64,000 nucleotides of DNA from Astropecten irregularis (taxonomy: Eukaryota > Echinodermata > Asteroidea > Paxillosida > Astropectinidae). The stretch spans positions 15,918,499 to 15,982,498 of the forward strand of contig OZ020250.1 of assembly GCA_963971285.1 (NCBI GenBank). Reading direction: 5' to 3'. Below are positions 11,509 through 24,281 of this stretch, one piece after another. The notes below the pieces were generated by a model that saw only the letters and a list, made by a program, of their open reading frames with translations, was not told the origin of the DNA and made no database searches. The stretch's first letter is position 1; each line of letters starts with the position of its first letter. The position numbers were made by a program, and so were the translations under genes.

Positions 11509-13138
11509 TGCGATGGCAGAGAGTACCTTGGATTGACGACGCCTAGGAACCAAGGTGATTTGAATGCTCATGAGCTGGACACCACATAGTCCCGGCAGTA
11601 TCTGATTCTGACAGTTTTGCCAAGAACAAACCTCTTCCACTACATGCCTTCCAATGAAGTTCCATCAGTGAAACAGTTTTCTTAGGAAGTCCATCTCAAG
11701 ATTAGGCTATACTTGTCAATACGCAAACTTCTTAGATATGTATACCTTGTCAGAGTACTTCTGTTAATATCTTAATTAGCATCACAGTCTAGCTTGACAC
11801 TCAGCCAATTTCATGGATCTGCTAAGTACGAAAAACTTGCTTAGCAGCAAATGCCTTGCTTATAAAATTTCCTGGTGGCGACGTACATGTACATTGCTTG
11901 TGAATTGAAATGAGATGGCTTTTTTTGCACTGAGGCGGCTGTTGCACAGTGTGTTCAGCCGGTTAAGATCAGTTGAATATCCACTGAGAGAGAGGCATAC
12001 ATAAGATGATTAGATTTCCAGCTGAAAGATCACAGCAAGATTACAGATCACCACAAAGTGTCATACGTCAAGCCCCACCATGAGGCTCACCACACTCTGC
12101 TCGTCTATCTCAATTTTTGTAATCCATCATCTGAATTATTATTTCAAAGAGCAGATTTATGCATGTGTTCGAACCCCACCCCCACCCCTGTTGTCATGTT
12201 AGGGCATAAGGGGAAGGGGCACAGTAGACCTACCAGCTAGGGGGAGGGGCACATCTCAAGAACAAAACACTAATATAAGACATGCTGCCTGTCAGGGGCC
12301 TGGCCCCCTTTATCAACAGGGGGCCCCTTAGAGGCTAGCCTGTGTATTTTGATGTGAAACTGCACTTGGAAGAATATTGCTTATATGATACTCAGGTTAC
12401 ATGCTATGATGTATAGTATCCTCATCTCACCTTCAACCATATAAGTATCGGTAGAGACCTAGGCCATCTCTAAATTTCTTCTCACCCAGGACTGTGAGCT
12501 CTTTATCATCCCCAATGACCCTTACTCCTTTTAGACATCCATCTTGAAACAGGACAGGAATTTGACAGTGCTTTACAGAAAGGGCATGAAGCTTCCCACC
12601 CTGGTCTTGGCTCTGATGACCCCTTCGAACAATCATCCCAACTTTTCCCAAGAGGCCTTGTTCATACTACTTAAAAAAAACCTGGGTTGGACTTGGACAC
12701 CCTTGAAGACCAATTGTGAAAGTTATTGACCTTTTCACACTTCATCAACAGGGTGTGGAGTGGACCCATGGTATTATAACACACTGATCCAATGTTGGAA
12801 CAAACCTTTACACAGAAGATGGATTGTGTGCTGTTGTTGACCCATGTCCAGAATACACCCAATCTTCTGTCTTTTGATGAGCATTAGCTACAACCTGTAC
12901 TATAAATAGCTGTGTAAGTGAATAGTTTAATATGCCGATGTATGAATATGTATGTAAATGGTTTCATATGAAAATGTATATTTTTGTACATAACTTCCAT
13001 GTGAATATACTACAGTATGCTGTATATTTACTTACTTGACATCAAAGTGATTATGTGAATTAATTTGCATGTTTAATGTCACAACAGCTTTGAATATGAA
13101 TGCTGCAAGATTGTCACTTTTTTGGCAAATGCATTTAA
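11509..13138 (+). other. LHFPL2 3-prime UTR and flank
   Basis: Follows the LHFPL2 stop. 11803-11876 resembles one end of MITE family C (GCCAATTTCATGGATCTG). An open frame on the minus strand at 12433-12651 has no recognised homologue. I see no AATAAA close to the stop, so the transcript end cannot be placed. Confidence 0.4.
12433..12651 (-). other. Unassigned open frame, possible gene fragment
   Basis: A 72-codon frame with balanced composition (KLHALSVKHCQIPVLFQDG, VRVIGDDKELTVLGEKKFRD) that looks more protein-like than its neighbours, but I recognise no family. A donor-like GTGAGA follows just after the stop on the minus strand, and I see no clear acceptor. It may be a decayed retroposed fragment or chance. 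Confidence 0.2.
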
Positions 13139-13476
13139 AGGTATAATACATGATTGGTAAAAGTCACAGAACAGCACTCACACCTTGTCTGATCCAGCAT
13201 GTACATGAAATTTTGTGAAAACTTGAGCTCAATTGGACATCTGAGTCACGAGAAAACAGCAAAAACCCGACTCAGTTTTTCTTATAAAAAGAATGGTTTT
13301 AATCTTGCCCCAAGATCAAAACTGTTTTTGGTCATTGTTTTTACTACTGTATTTTCTGGATAAATACAGCATTTCAGGCTTAAATTTTTTAACAGCACTA
13401 TCTTCATACCCTGAAAATTATATGTAAATCTGTGAACATTTCTGTTTGGGTATGTCACCAATCCTTTACTGTACCT
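13139..13476. repeat. TTAA-flanked MITE (family B), full copy
   Basis: TTAA at 13135-13138 and 13477-13480. Begins AGGTATAATACATGATTGGT and ends TTACTGTACCT. Same orientation and interior as 6997-7363. Confidence 0.87.
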
Positions 13477-13924
13477 TTAACTATTGTAAGTTCTGCTTAA
13501 ATATGCTTGCTTCCTGTAGTTCTCAAGATGATCTCTGGCCATTTGAATGCCACGAGAAAGAAGAAATAATTGCCAATGTAGCCACTGGTCATTTGCCTTG
13601 ATACCACCCTTGATGTTTACCAGTAGACGTCTCTGATTTATGTCTGGATGAGTGTTCCTTTTTACCAAAGGTTAAATTTTCAATTTGCCCTGCCAATGAT
13701 GATGGGCCTATGTGATGATGCACTATAAAGCCATAGGCCTCCATATAAATCTTACCCTGCAGTTCATTTGGAACAAATCCAAGATCACAATATCTGCTAT
13801 TGGTCTGTCTCTGCTGATGCACTGTGATTTGTGGAAATTGTATAAGAACTGTTGTGTACAATTTGAATTTCAAATTGTGTTTTAGGTGGTCACCTTTTCT
13901 TTTATTTACAAATGAATTACAGTA

Positions 13925-14098
13925 CAGTGAAACACTGCTATAACAAACATGGCAATGCACAGATATTGTGTGTTACACATGTAGTCATTCGTTACAGTGA
14001 TTTTAAAAAATGGTATGTAGGGTGTGTATTGTACGAAAACATTGGGAGCCAAGGATGATGTTCGGTTTAGCGGTATTCGTTATAGCAGCGTTCCACTG
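13925..14098. repeat. pogo/Tigger-like MITE with TA duplication
   Basis: TA at 13923-13924 and 14099-14100 flank CAGTGAAACACTGCTATAAC and its inverse GTTATAGCAGCGTTCCACTG. The termini resemble Tigger/pogo elements (CAGTGGAA...CTATAACGAA). It contains GGGAGCCAAGGATGATGTTC, also present at 33960-33980. Confidence 0.8.
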
Positions 14099-15808
14099 TA
14101 ATTGTGAATTACTAATGCATGGCTTTTTCATGCAATACTTGGACAACTTAAACTTGAGGCCAGGCAGCTTGCCTTCATTAGGTGTTAAATTTGACACTGT
14201 CATGTCCACTGGAGCATTTCAAGGGTCAGTAAGGAAATGACCATTGGCACCAAGGTAATTACCTCAGGCAACCTATTACTAGGCAACTTCCCTGCATAGC
14301 CTTTACTGTAACTTAAATGGATTCTGCGACTCGTTACAAAACTACAGGCGGCCAGTAGGCCCTCGTGCCTCTAATTTTCATCCACGCAGGAGCTTAGCAA
14401 CGTGAACTTGCCAGAAGGCATTTTTTTTACCAAGGCAAAAGTGGGTCAGTGCAGACTCCAGTGAAGGCAATTACCTCTATTGCTTCCTTGACGATCAGGA
14501 GCTGCACAACTTATCTGTATAAAAATGCTACATTCATACCGTTGCACCTGTGCACAAGATAGGAATGATGTAAATCTCTCTCAGTACCGGTATTGAACAT
14601 GTGCACTAGATTTTATACAAGGGTACTTAATTAAAGCTGAAAACCTTTTTTTCGTGGCAAATTTCACACATCTTTATATACTTACCTTTTTCATTGTTCT
14701 ACTATTGATATGCTATTCCAGATGTAAGTTTGAATTTGTATGCATATTTATAATGTATAATTGCTAAGGTGAAAAACAAATCACTGACAATACAAAACTG
14801 TATTAAGAAATAAGATGAAAATAGTACAAATCCCTTGGTATAAAAACATCTCTAAAACAAAGTATAATTTGGGGAGGCAAGATTAAACTACCGGTACATG
14901 TATTTTTATCTGAAATATTGAGTTTGCACTATTTTCGTTGGCCAAAGTAGCTCAAACCTTCACAGTGTGTTGTTTCATGAATACGTGCCATGCTTGAACA
15001 GACAATGTGAACGCAGGGCTCGATTTCACAAAAGGCCAAGACAGATTGTTACCTGCATATCAATATAAATTTCTAAGCAAAGTGTGATGTCACAATACTT
15101 TTACTATAGAAACAGGAACAACTTGTGTAAAAGATGAATCGTAAATCTTTGTGAAATCGACTGACGATCTGTGAACCCGTAGTCCCTAACCAAGCACGAT
15201 TAATCCCATCAATTATAGAAAATGAGTATATTTTTGTACAAAATTGCAAGGTTAGTCCTACAATCCTTCTTTTACTCGGTTACACTGCCCTTTATCTATT
15301 TGGATTTATTTTTTCCTTTCGTTACCGAAACCCTACCAAGAAATACGAACCGTCATTTCAGTTTTTATTGCAGGCATTGTTGCCCCATGACAGCACATTC
15401 TTGGCAGTACTGTACTCTCGGTTTGTGATTAAGTCTTCAGAGAGATAACCTTAATGGAGGTCAGTATAAATATTCCTCCGGTATCGTTGAACCCCTGACA
15501 AAGGTAGCCCTAAATTATTTATCCCAAATCTTGACAGTGAACAGGTTTGCCTTTTTTAAAGATGCACAGTACTGCAGCTTCCACACTTTCCAATGTTCAG
15601 AGTCAGAGATATATTTACAAATTTGTTGTAAAAATGTGGCATATTTTTTCATTCCAGCCCAGGGATGGATTTCACAAAGTCTTGTTTTAGTTGAGTTGTC
15701 AATATCACCATTAGTAACTTGTAACATGACATCACACTGCAATAGCAATCAAGATTGACGTATGCATTTTAACTTGAAGATGGATATATAAAGGCCGGCT
15801 TGTAAACT
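14099..15808. other. Intergenic, no feature recognised
   Basis: AT-rich with no coding signal; short frames at 15222-15758 have no recognisable domain. Confidence 0.35.
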
Positions 15809-16056
15809 GGGGCCAATTTCATGGAGCTGTTAGTGTTATGCAAAAAAAAAAACTTGTTTAGCACAAAAAAACTTGTCTTGCTCAGTCAAATAGACCACCA
15901 TTACAAATTCCATTTGATATTCACAGTCAGTGAACAGCAGCCAAAGAACATACGCAAGCGATTAATGGAATTTAGGTTGTTAATCCTGTTTTTATTAAGA
16001 CAGAAATTTCATGATTAGCAACTTTTTGTGCTAGGCAGGGCAGGTGAAATTGGCCC
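15809..16056. repeat. MITE family C (GGGGCCAATTTCAT), copy 1
   Basis: Begins GGGGCCAATTTCATGGAGCT and ends GTGAAATTGGCCC. The interior has TTAGCACAAAAA and CCATTTGATATTCACAGTCA, shared with the copies at 23921-24170 and 25885-26125. Confidence 0.82.
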
Positions 16057-18354
16057 TTTGTCTTTGTACTTGCAGTCTAGCTAGACCCTCCTTGGTGGTC
16101 TATAATGTTAAAGATACATCATTTCAACAAAAGTCAACAATTATGAATTCAAGTCAACAAAAGAAATGTTTTCCATTGAAAAGCTGGACTCACTCTGAAA
16201 CAAAGCCAGCAAGTTACTTAAAAAGTTTCCACGTATTTTACAATGCCCTTATCACACTGCGATACCTGAACACATGTTCACATACATGTAAGGTGAGTCA
16301 CTGTGTAAGGCTGTGTAAAATTCCAGCCATAGTTCACAAGTGCATAAAATATTGGATATTCAGTCACCCCATGGGCATTATGTGCAAATTGCCACTTTTC
16401 TTAATAGAAATGAGTGCTTCAGGCCAAACTTCACACTTGTGCATGTCAAAGAGTTGGTTCAGTACGTCAGTTTTTTTTAATTGCTGGAGTCTGGGGGCTT
16501 TAAAGATGTGCAATGCTGCCAATGCACAAGGTGGCTGTATGGATGTAAAGCAGAGTGCATTCTGTATTAAAGTTTGGTGCTTTAATTAAAATGGGCATTT
16601 TGACATAATGATCACCAATTTTTCACCACAGCGCACAGAGACACAAGTCCGTCATACTGGAGTGTAAAAGTACAGTTGCTTTGTTATGCCTGAAACTAAA
16701 GCAGCCTGTCAGTTTAACATATGAATCATGTTTTAAACCCACTATTATTTGAATCTTAAAAATATGAACAGTTTATCATGCAGTGATATCAGTTTAAGTG
16801 CTGTTTATATCTTTGTTCTCTGCCTTCTGAAAGGAATTTGATGGATGTTGTTTTGAGAGTGTAGTAAAACTGCTATACCGATAAGAATTTTGCCAATTGA
16901 TGTCAGACTGACAGCTAGGGCGAAGGGTAGGTGAAAGGTCATTTTCACTGGCCATTGTCTTCTGCGAAATGTGTTAAAGAGTTTCTTTCCGTTATACAAC
17001 TTTCTTTTTTTGAAATAGGTTTCCAAATTCCAATCGAAAGTCAATTCTGACTTGGTGTTGTCATTCCGAAAGTTTGAAGAATTTGCCAATATGTTGTACA
17101 TAACTGTATAGTACATTTTTTTGTATGAAAGAATATTTGTTTTTCTGGTCACCATTTTGGTTGTCATTAGTTTCCTATAGGCCTACATATTGCTTACATC
17201 AGTGGTATGTGATTTGTTGTGGAAATTTACAAATGCATGCAAATGTAAACTTGTAATATTTTTTTTCTGTAGAGAATTGTTTTCTTACTGTTGTATTTAA
17301 AAAGAGTATATTATTACTGTATTGAAAATGTATTATTTACTTATGTCAGAAATATTTAAATATTGTGTTATTTGTTATGTTTTCTAAAGCTTTTGGAAAT
17401 TCTGTATCATTAGTTATATATTTTTGTTGTTAAATCTTTTTGTCACTAAGTAATCAAGACATTGTCATTAATTTGACTGTAGAGGGCGCTAACCGGCGCT
17501 TTATACTTAATGAGGCAAGTTTACAGTGATATCATGGAAATGAGGTTAGGGCCGTGTCTTAAATATCTGGCTACGGCTGCAAATTACACATGCTCCTTTG
17601 GCAGCCACTAGCCAGTGATTGCAGCCGTTTCCATAGACTTGTGTGTTATTTGCAGTCGCATCCAGAGATTTGGGACACAACCTACTTTTGTATTGACTTG
17701 CTTCTGTGAGTATTGAAATGAAATTGATAAAATACTGTACCACAAGTGACTGAAATTAGTGCATAGAATTATGGAAAATGGGTCTTTCCCCTATCTCTAC
17801 ATTCCTGATTATATTCTGTTCATTACAACTCATTGCTAGAATGCATAAACCTTTCTCCACTTTTTTTACTCAGTACCAGTGTCAAGTTGAACTTTGCCCA
17901 CTAGCCCTCAGAAATGTAGTTTCCAGAGCGACTTTGTAACCAATCACAAAATCATGGCAAAGAAGCCTTACAAGACTTTCTCAAAAGTCTCTGTGCTTCT
18001 AAGAAATCTCAGGATTGAAGACATTTAATGGTGCCACTATAATTTGTTTAGCTCATTGCCAAAGTTTATACAGACTTTGAATAGAACCTCAAACTTATGA
18101 TGTCATAATCATGTGAAGGGCACCCTCTGCTGGTGGTCAAATGGAGGGAGCTCATTGGTCAATCCTGTACACTGTGCAGACATCCCTAGGAATTATTTTG
18201 TCATCATTGGTTTGCCAACAAAAATGGCACCATAACTAAATTAATATAACACAATGTTTTATTGTGAAAGATATTGCACAAACAAATCTATACAAATAGT
18301 TACCAGTTCTTATTTTGCTTCTTGAAAGAATAATTTATTGTTTTCAATCTTATA
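16057..18354. other. Intergenic, AT-rich, no gene recognised
   Basis: A 181-codon frame (16044-16589) starts inside the MITE and is rich in Cys, His and Ser without any known motif. A 120-codon minus frame (16805-17167) is Lys/Asn-rich. Neither shows splice or homology support, so both are left uncalled. 17250-17470 is extremely AT-rich. Confidence 0.35.
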
Positions 18355-18583
18355 GACCAATCCGACGGCGTAACATACCGTCCACCATTACTGCGGTGTC
18401 CCCGTCCACTATTTGTGCCCACTGTGTGGCAACAAAATAATTTCTGCTCCGCCGCACTCTATACAGCACGGTGATACACCACAGGGCCAATTAGATGAAT
18501 CGCAAGTCAGATTCGTGTATTACACACAAGAGGCGGACGGGGACACCGCATTAATGGCGGATGGTATTTCGTTCAATCGGTCA
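18355..18583. repeat. 229-bp MITE with ~48-bp inverted ends
   Basis: Left arm holds CCGTCCACCATTACTGCGGT then GTCCCCGTCCAC. The right arm reads GGACGGGGACACCGCATTAA then TGGCGGATGGTATTTCGTTC, the near-exact inverse. The GC-rich arms stand out from AT-rich surroundings. Confidence 0.85.
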
Positions 18584-20170
18584 GAATGTTAGGGCAGTTT
18601 ATTAAACTTTGATTATCATAACAGTTTGTTCACATAAACAACAACATCCTTACATCTTTTCTCAGAGATTGAGAAAATATGTAAACAAGCTCACATACCT
18701 CATTCAGAAATAATTTTTTATGATATATTTGTACACCTATTACACACAAAGCATGCCAGGCATACGTTTTATTTAATTGATTTATATTTATTTGTGAAGC
18801 TATTAAATTGGATTACAAATGGTGTTTTTCTTTATGTAAAAATGTTTTGTTTAAAAGAAGTTAAATGCAATAAATATTTTTCAGGAGAGAAGTGTTGAAT
18901 ATTTTGTACCGTTTTAAAAATGGCATCTGTGAATCCGTCATTATTTCTGCATTTTGTCATATGTTTATATTACCTGGACTTGATTAACAGTTATTGTGAC
19001 ATTAAGTTTAAGTCCACAAAGTTATTACACTGAAATCTGCACGGGATCTTTTTTGTTTTTACTGGATCTTTTTTGTTTTTAGATGTTAGAGTTAGGAGAG
19101 CCTGATTTCTGTTGTAGCATCCTTCTAAAAGGCCTAGTTTAAAAAAGATCCTGCTAGGATCAAAATGTCAGGACCTCTTATCTCTAAGCATTACATATAT
19201 CAATAAAGGTGACCAAATTTGAAAGGTTATTCATCGTGGTAGATATAAACAAATTAAAAATGTACTTATGTGTTGTCACACGATGTGGTCAACAGTAGAG
19301 ATGGCGATCTCTACCGTTGACATAATTTTGGTTGATCAGCAGTTTGCTGTAATGCTGCTTGCAGGGGGTTTATGCCCTGCTGCATATGGGAAAAAAATCT
19401 CAGAAAAAAAAATGAAAAATATAAATTTTAATTTGAGGTCTTCAGGATTAGATTTCACACATCTCCGATTGCTCCAGTTTGGAGCAAACAAAATGTGAAC
19501 ATTGATTTTCTGTCAACGGATCGGGTGACACTTTTTTCCCAGCCCAGATGGTCACCATAGAAACTACCAGATCCTTAGGAATCCATGATTTCATATAAAG
19601 TATTTCAGCCTATCAGATATCCAGAGATGACATTTTTACAGAGATCATCTTACTGCTCGAACACAAGGGCGTCAGGCTGGCTTGCCGAATTAACAACTCC
19701 CAGCCATATCAAATGTTCCCATAAGCCAGAATTAATCCGATGAGGACGCATAAAAACACCCTCTGTGCTATTGAATCTGTTGCCTTAAGGTTAAAATCCC
19801 CCGATTATCTTCTCAATACAGTTGAAATCCTGGAATTCATAACACCCAGCGTATCAATCCAGGTTTACCTTCCTTATCCCTTAATGCCCTTCTTAAGAGG
19901 TGCCCCTAGATCTGACAGAGAATCTGACAAAGAATCATGCAGTGTTTCATCCCCAACTTATACTGTACTGACAGCTGAAGACAAGGCTAACTCAATCCTC
20001 TAACTGACAATGCAATAAATCATCTTGATTCACTTCAAGGCTCTACATGACATCATTTTTAGTGCAGCATTTTCACTAACCCTGAGTGCATGTGAGAACA
20101 TCTCACAAAGACATCTAATAGTACAAATTCTGAACTAGCTCATCTGTCAAAAATTGTGATTTGCAAATAA
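18584..20170. other. Intergenic, no gene recognised
   Basis: A 21-bp unit (CTGGATCTTTTTTGTTTTTA) is repeated twice at 19041-19082. 19085-19185 holds a degraded copy of family D ends (GAGTTAGGAGAGCCTGA; AGATCCTGCTAGGATCAAAA). No coding signal. Confidence 0.4.
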
Positions 20171-20461
20171 TGCTTGGAGTTAGGAGGGCATCACATTTTG
20201 ATCCTATATAGCAGGATCTTTCTCAAAGGCTTAATGACAATGTCAATGAAGGACGGACAATTCAATCCTTGCTGGATCTTTCTCAAAGGCTGAATGACAT
20301 AATTTGAGAAAGATCCTGCTAGAGATCGAAACGTCTAGTCATATAGCCAGTGAGAAAGATCCTGCTAGGATCAAAACGTCAGGCCCTCATTGACATTGTC
20401 ATTTAGCCTTTGAGAAAGATTGTGCTAGGATTGAAACGTCAGGCCCTCCTAACTCCAAGCA
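20171..20461. repeat. MITE family D with internal hairpins
   Basis: Ends are exact inverses: TGCTTGGAGTTAGGAGGGC and GCCCTCCTAACTCCAAGCA. Inside, the block GAGAAAGATCCTGCTAGGAT-C-GAAACGTC or its reverse occurs several times. Fragments recur at about 1970-2000, 19085-19185, 54045-54225 and 61757-61810. Confidence 0.8.
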
Positions 20462-21803
20462 TTTTGTATATTTGTGGTCATTATTTTGGTTGATTAGCAG
20501 TTTGCAGCAGTTTGTTACTTGATTTGCAAATACATTAGATCTGAGGATATGCAGGGTGGATGTTGAGGGTATGCATCAGGACAATGCAGTGACATTGTCA
20601 AAGAGTACACTGTTGAAGCCAAAGCACTCCAACTTGAGTGTTTTATTTTCATTGTTTATCAAATGTTAATGTAAATGTTAATGTTAATCTTAAATTGATG
20701 ATTTTGTGCAGTGAAAAATATGTGACCTTACTAATTATACTCACTCAAAAGATATGTCAATGAATGGATCCCAATTTGTATTTTTCAGTGCATAACGTGA
20801 CCAGTTTATTGTTTTTATTAACAATCATGTGTAAGAAAAGGCCATCCAGCCTTATGAATATTCATGCATCTACTACTTTGAATTTTAATCATGTTTTTAT
20901 CAACATCCAGTTTTTAGGCATTTTGCCATTCTGTTTATCTCTTAATATTCATGAACCTCATACATATTCATGTTATACTGCCCTCTCTTGTTGTTGCATT
21001 CATAAGGGTCACTTCATCCTTTGCTTCTTTTACTGCAAGACATGCTGTGCAAGAGCAAGACATGTTTTGAAACAACAAGAGGTGCTGAGATACAGCAAGA
21101 CAATTTGCTATGCAACACCAACAAGCTAGCCTATGCATGCCACAGCAAGCCTTCCCTTAAACTGCAACAGCAAGATTTGCCATGCATCTGCAAGACATGC
21201 TATGCCACACCAAGACATGTCATGCAAAGGCAAGATATCCAGTTGCAGTGCACATCTTGACTTGCTGCATGCTCTTGCACAGAAGGACTGTACCACTGCA
21301 CTTGTTTATTGGGGGTAGTTGTTGGGATCATGCATCACATTTTGGCACAGGTCAGCCCATGGTAGCTGGTGAGTAGAAGAACCTGTGATATTTCTTTGCG
21401 GAAAGAGTTCAACTGACGGACAGTACCAAATGTCATTAATTTTTGGATATCTGATGTGAAAGGGTGTTCAGTTAGGTAGGGGGACAGATTTTAAAGAAGG
21501 GGTCTCAAAATAAGTGCCCCTCACGCTTTTTTTATGTGCACCTGACATATTTTTAGATAGAACATGGCTGCCTTAGCTGCAGTGAGCTGCCGCTTTGAAG
21601 TGTGTGTCAAAACTTGAAATGCTCCGTATAACTCACTTTTTGGATATGCAACCCCAGCTCTACATACCGTTACATGTGCTTAGCTTAAATTTCAGTTAAT
21701 CATAACTTGCAACCGGTAAGTTTGCTCATAAAGGATATTAACGCTGTTTTTATGATGTCCGGCAGTGGAACTCTTCCCTATTTTGCTTTTCACTTAAATC
21801 TGG
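20462..21803. other. Intergenic with degenerate CAAGACATGC tandem region
   Basis: 21030-21260 contains about ten imperfect GCAAGACATGC / GCAAGATTTGCC units, a decayed tandem repeat; the short frames over it are its translation. Otherwise nothing recognised. Confidence 0.45.
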
Positions 21804-21942
21804 GGGTTCCTGAAGTGTAGTACACTCAGGTTAGCTGGTACCCAGCTTCTACTCACCTAAATTCTAGGTAAGTAGAAGCTGGGTACCAGCTAACATGAGT
21901 GTACTAAACCTAGCCTGAGTGTACTAAACTTCAGAACCCCTA
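21804..21942. repeat. 139-bp near-perfect palindrome
   Basis: TTAGCTGGTACCCAGCTTCT followed by ACT at 21831-21853 pairs with AGTAGAAGCTGGGTACCAGC then TAA at 21872-21894, with a short AT-rich loop. The outer arms continue through AGTGTAGTACACTCAGG and CTGAGTGTACTAAACTTCAG to terminal GGGG/CCCC. Probably a very small foldback transposon. Confidence 0.85.
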
Positions 21943-22247
21943 AATCTGTTTCTGTTTTGACGTTTCTGGACTGAAGTCCTTTCTGGTTAGTCTTGTACCC
22001 AGCTTCTAGAGCAAAGTAACTCACCTATTATACGACTCTAACCACGACTCTAACCAATACCTAATAACTAATACCAGACTAACCAGAGTGGACTAATGTC
22101 AAGGAACACCTTTGTTTCTTTCTCACAGAAACATGACAAGGCCTCTTCAAATCATTACATCAAATTCTAGCTCATTCTTGTTATTAGTCCTTGATCAACA
22201 TTTATTTTTATTTTTTCAATGTTGATGGCAATAATTATAGGAGATAG

Positions 22248-22900
22248 AGTGCCTGTATAGTATTCCGGGGGTAGCTGGTTCAAATTCCGCTCTAGTCAAT
22301 TTTTCTCCTTCACTTTTCAATGATTTTTCAATTAATCCAGTCAGTTTCCCTTGTGGTTATTTGAAGATTATACTGAGTTAAAAGCCACATCTTCTATAAG
22401 TGATCCCCGTTTCTCAGGTTGCAGTATTGCTAATGCTAACATCTTAAATGATCCTTGGGATATAGCAGTATGTGAGTGGTTTCATGGTTTCTGACTGTCA
22501 AACAAACAAAGATGATTGACTATTAGGGACACCACCAACATAGGGCTGGATAGCTCAGTTGGCTAGAGTGCTGGTACAGTATCTTGAGTGTCACAGGTTC
22601 GAATCCCACTGCAGTCAATTCATTAACTTTTCATTGGCAATAGGGGATAATATGGAAGATTTCTTGTTGATGAAGTATTACTGTACATAAGTGCTCTTTC
22701 TCAGGATTCAGCATTGCTAATATTGCATGCATCTTTATTTGATCCTTTTTTCATGGCTTCTATACATGTAGCTAAGTTGGTAGAATGCTGGTGTGGTCTT
22801 AGGAGGGTGCAGGTTCAAATCCCATTTCATTCAGTTTTCTTGTTGACCTTTTAATGTCTTAATTCAATGTTGTCAGTTTCCCTTGTGGTTTATTTAAAGA
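22248..22900 (+). repeat. Tandem array of three tRNA-like SINE modules (family S1)
   Basis: Three tRNA-related heads in one orientation: partial at 22248-22297 (B box GGTTCAAATTC), nearly full at 22544-22617 (A box TAGCTCAGTTGG, B box GGTTCGAATCC), and degraded at about 22766-22832 (TAGCTAAGTTGG, GGTTCAAATCC). Each is followed by a body with TTTCAATG, CAGTTTCCCTTGTGGTT and TTTCTCAGG. Cloverleaf mismatches argue against functional tRNA genes. Confidence 0.8.
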
Positions 22901-23920
22901 TTTCAACATGGATAGTTGTAGCTTTTCATCTCAATACATTTTTGTTGTGCTTCTATACTGCACATTTTTAATACTTACACTATAAGATCTTTGCTTACAC
23001 CAACAAACAGACCAAAGGCTCATCCATTGATACATTTTCCTTTTCCATAAAAGAATCTTGTCTTGTTCAGGTGAATTAATTGACACAGGTTTACATAATC
23101 ATAGGCTCATCTATTCAAAAGATAGAAGCCTAGATCAAATTATTTTGCCAACAAATTTACTGGATTAGTATAGAGTGAAAGCTGTCTGAATTGATCACCA
23201 TGAGATATCAAGCCTCTATCATAGTTAAACATTGCATGTCTCAATATGATCATCATATTTGAAGTAAATAGCTAGTGTAGCTGATGGCACTGTCAGAATT
23301 TAATTGATTGCAAACTCTTCAGATGAATGATGACTGCAATTAATGCAAAATGCTGCTGCAAATCTTCTTTCAGGTCTTAAAGGAACATGTAAACACTTGA
23401 CTGTCCAGCAATTTATTACAGAATTTGTTGCACATACTCCTCAGTCCTCACATTCAAGACATGTCCTGCATCGGCCCAATTTATCCCGAGAACATGTGAC
23501 AACCATATCAGGGACGTGGGTGTTGTCCCCAGGACCAATGTTATTATTTATATCAGTAAAATATAAAATGGGGATAAGAAAAAAAGGGCACCCTTTATTA
23601 AACCAAATCATTAATTCCGGTGCACATTTTTCAAACCATTTTCACTCCTAAGATTTGATTGTTGCATATTTTATGTCCTATAATTTGAGAAGAATCTCCA
23701 TTAAAAAATCTTTGTATTGTAATTGAAGAATTGGAGGCCGTAACCAAAAAATCATACTTGCCATTTACACGTCCCTCGATAGTTTTTCAGGCCCACCCTC
23801 TTCATGGTTGCAACTCACTTTAGGACTTGATTTCATCGAAATAGTACTTTTTTATTTTCAACCCCCCTAGTTTCCTGAAAGTTAGATCCACCCCTGTATT
23901 ATATGCTATGGCAAACTAGG
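22901..23920. other. Intergenic, no feature recognised
   Basis: No repeat ends or coding signals noticed; a 102-codon frame at 23343-23651 lacks recognisable domains. Confidence 0.35.
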
Positions 23921-24170
23921 GGACCAATTTCATAGAGCTGCTTAAGCACCAAAATTTGCTTTTAAACACCAAAAACCTTAGTAAATAAAATCAGTATGCC
24001 AGCCCGAACTCCTTGTGAATGTTATGCTCAGCAAACAATGGCCGAATACAAGTCAAAAGCAGTAAACATCACATGAAAATTTGGTTGGTAATCCTGTTTG
24101 ATCAAGGAAGACTTTTCATGCTTAAAATTAAGCAAATTTTGTGCTTAGGCAGCTCTATGAAATTGGTCCC
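23921..24170. repeat. MITE family C, copy 2
   Basis: GGACCAATTTCATAGAGCTG and its inverse CAGCTCTATGAAATTGGTCC bound 250 bp, with TTAAGCAC / GTGCTTAGG subterminal repeats. Confidence 0.88.
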
Positions 24171-24281
24171 AGCTCTAAGGTCAACCAGCAGCCTATCTAC
24201 AATCCTTAGACCCTCCTTACCATCTATGGATACATAGTTTTTGTGTACACTTGCCATAGCCTTTGGAAGTCTCTCTTTGTT

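Noticed and set aside
11137..11640. A 167-codon minus-strand frame
   Set aside because: It lies opposite the LHFPL2 exon and is a shadow of that GC-richer coding sequence.
16044..16589. A 181-codon open frame as a novel gene
   Set aside because: It starts inside a MITE, has an odd Cys/His/Ser-rich composition, no recognisable domain and no splice or base-composition support.
20171..22900. A CRISPR-like array
   Set aside because: Repeats are inverted and irregular, spacers are not uniform, and the DNA is eukaryotic; they are MITE and SINE units.
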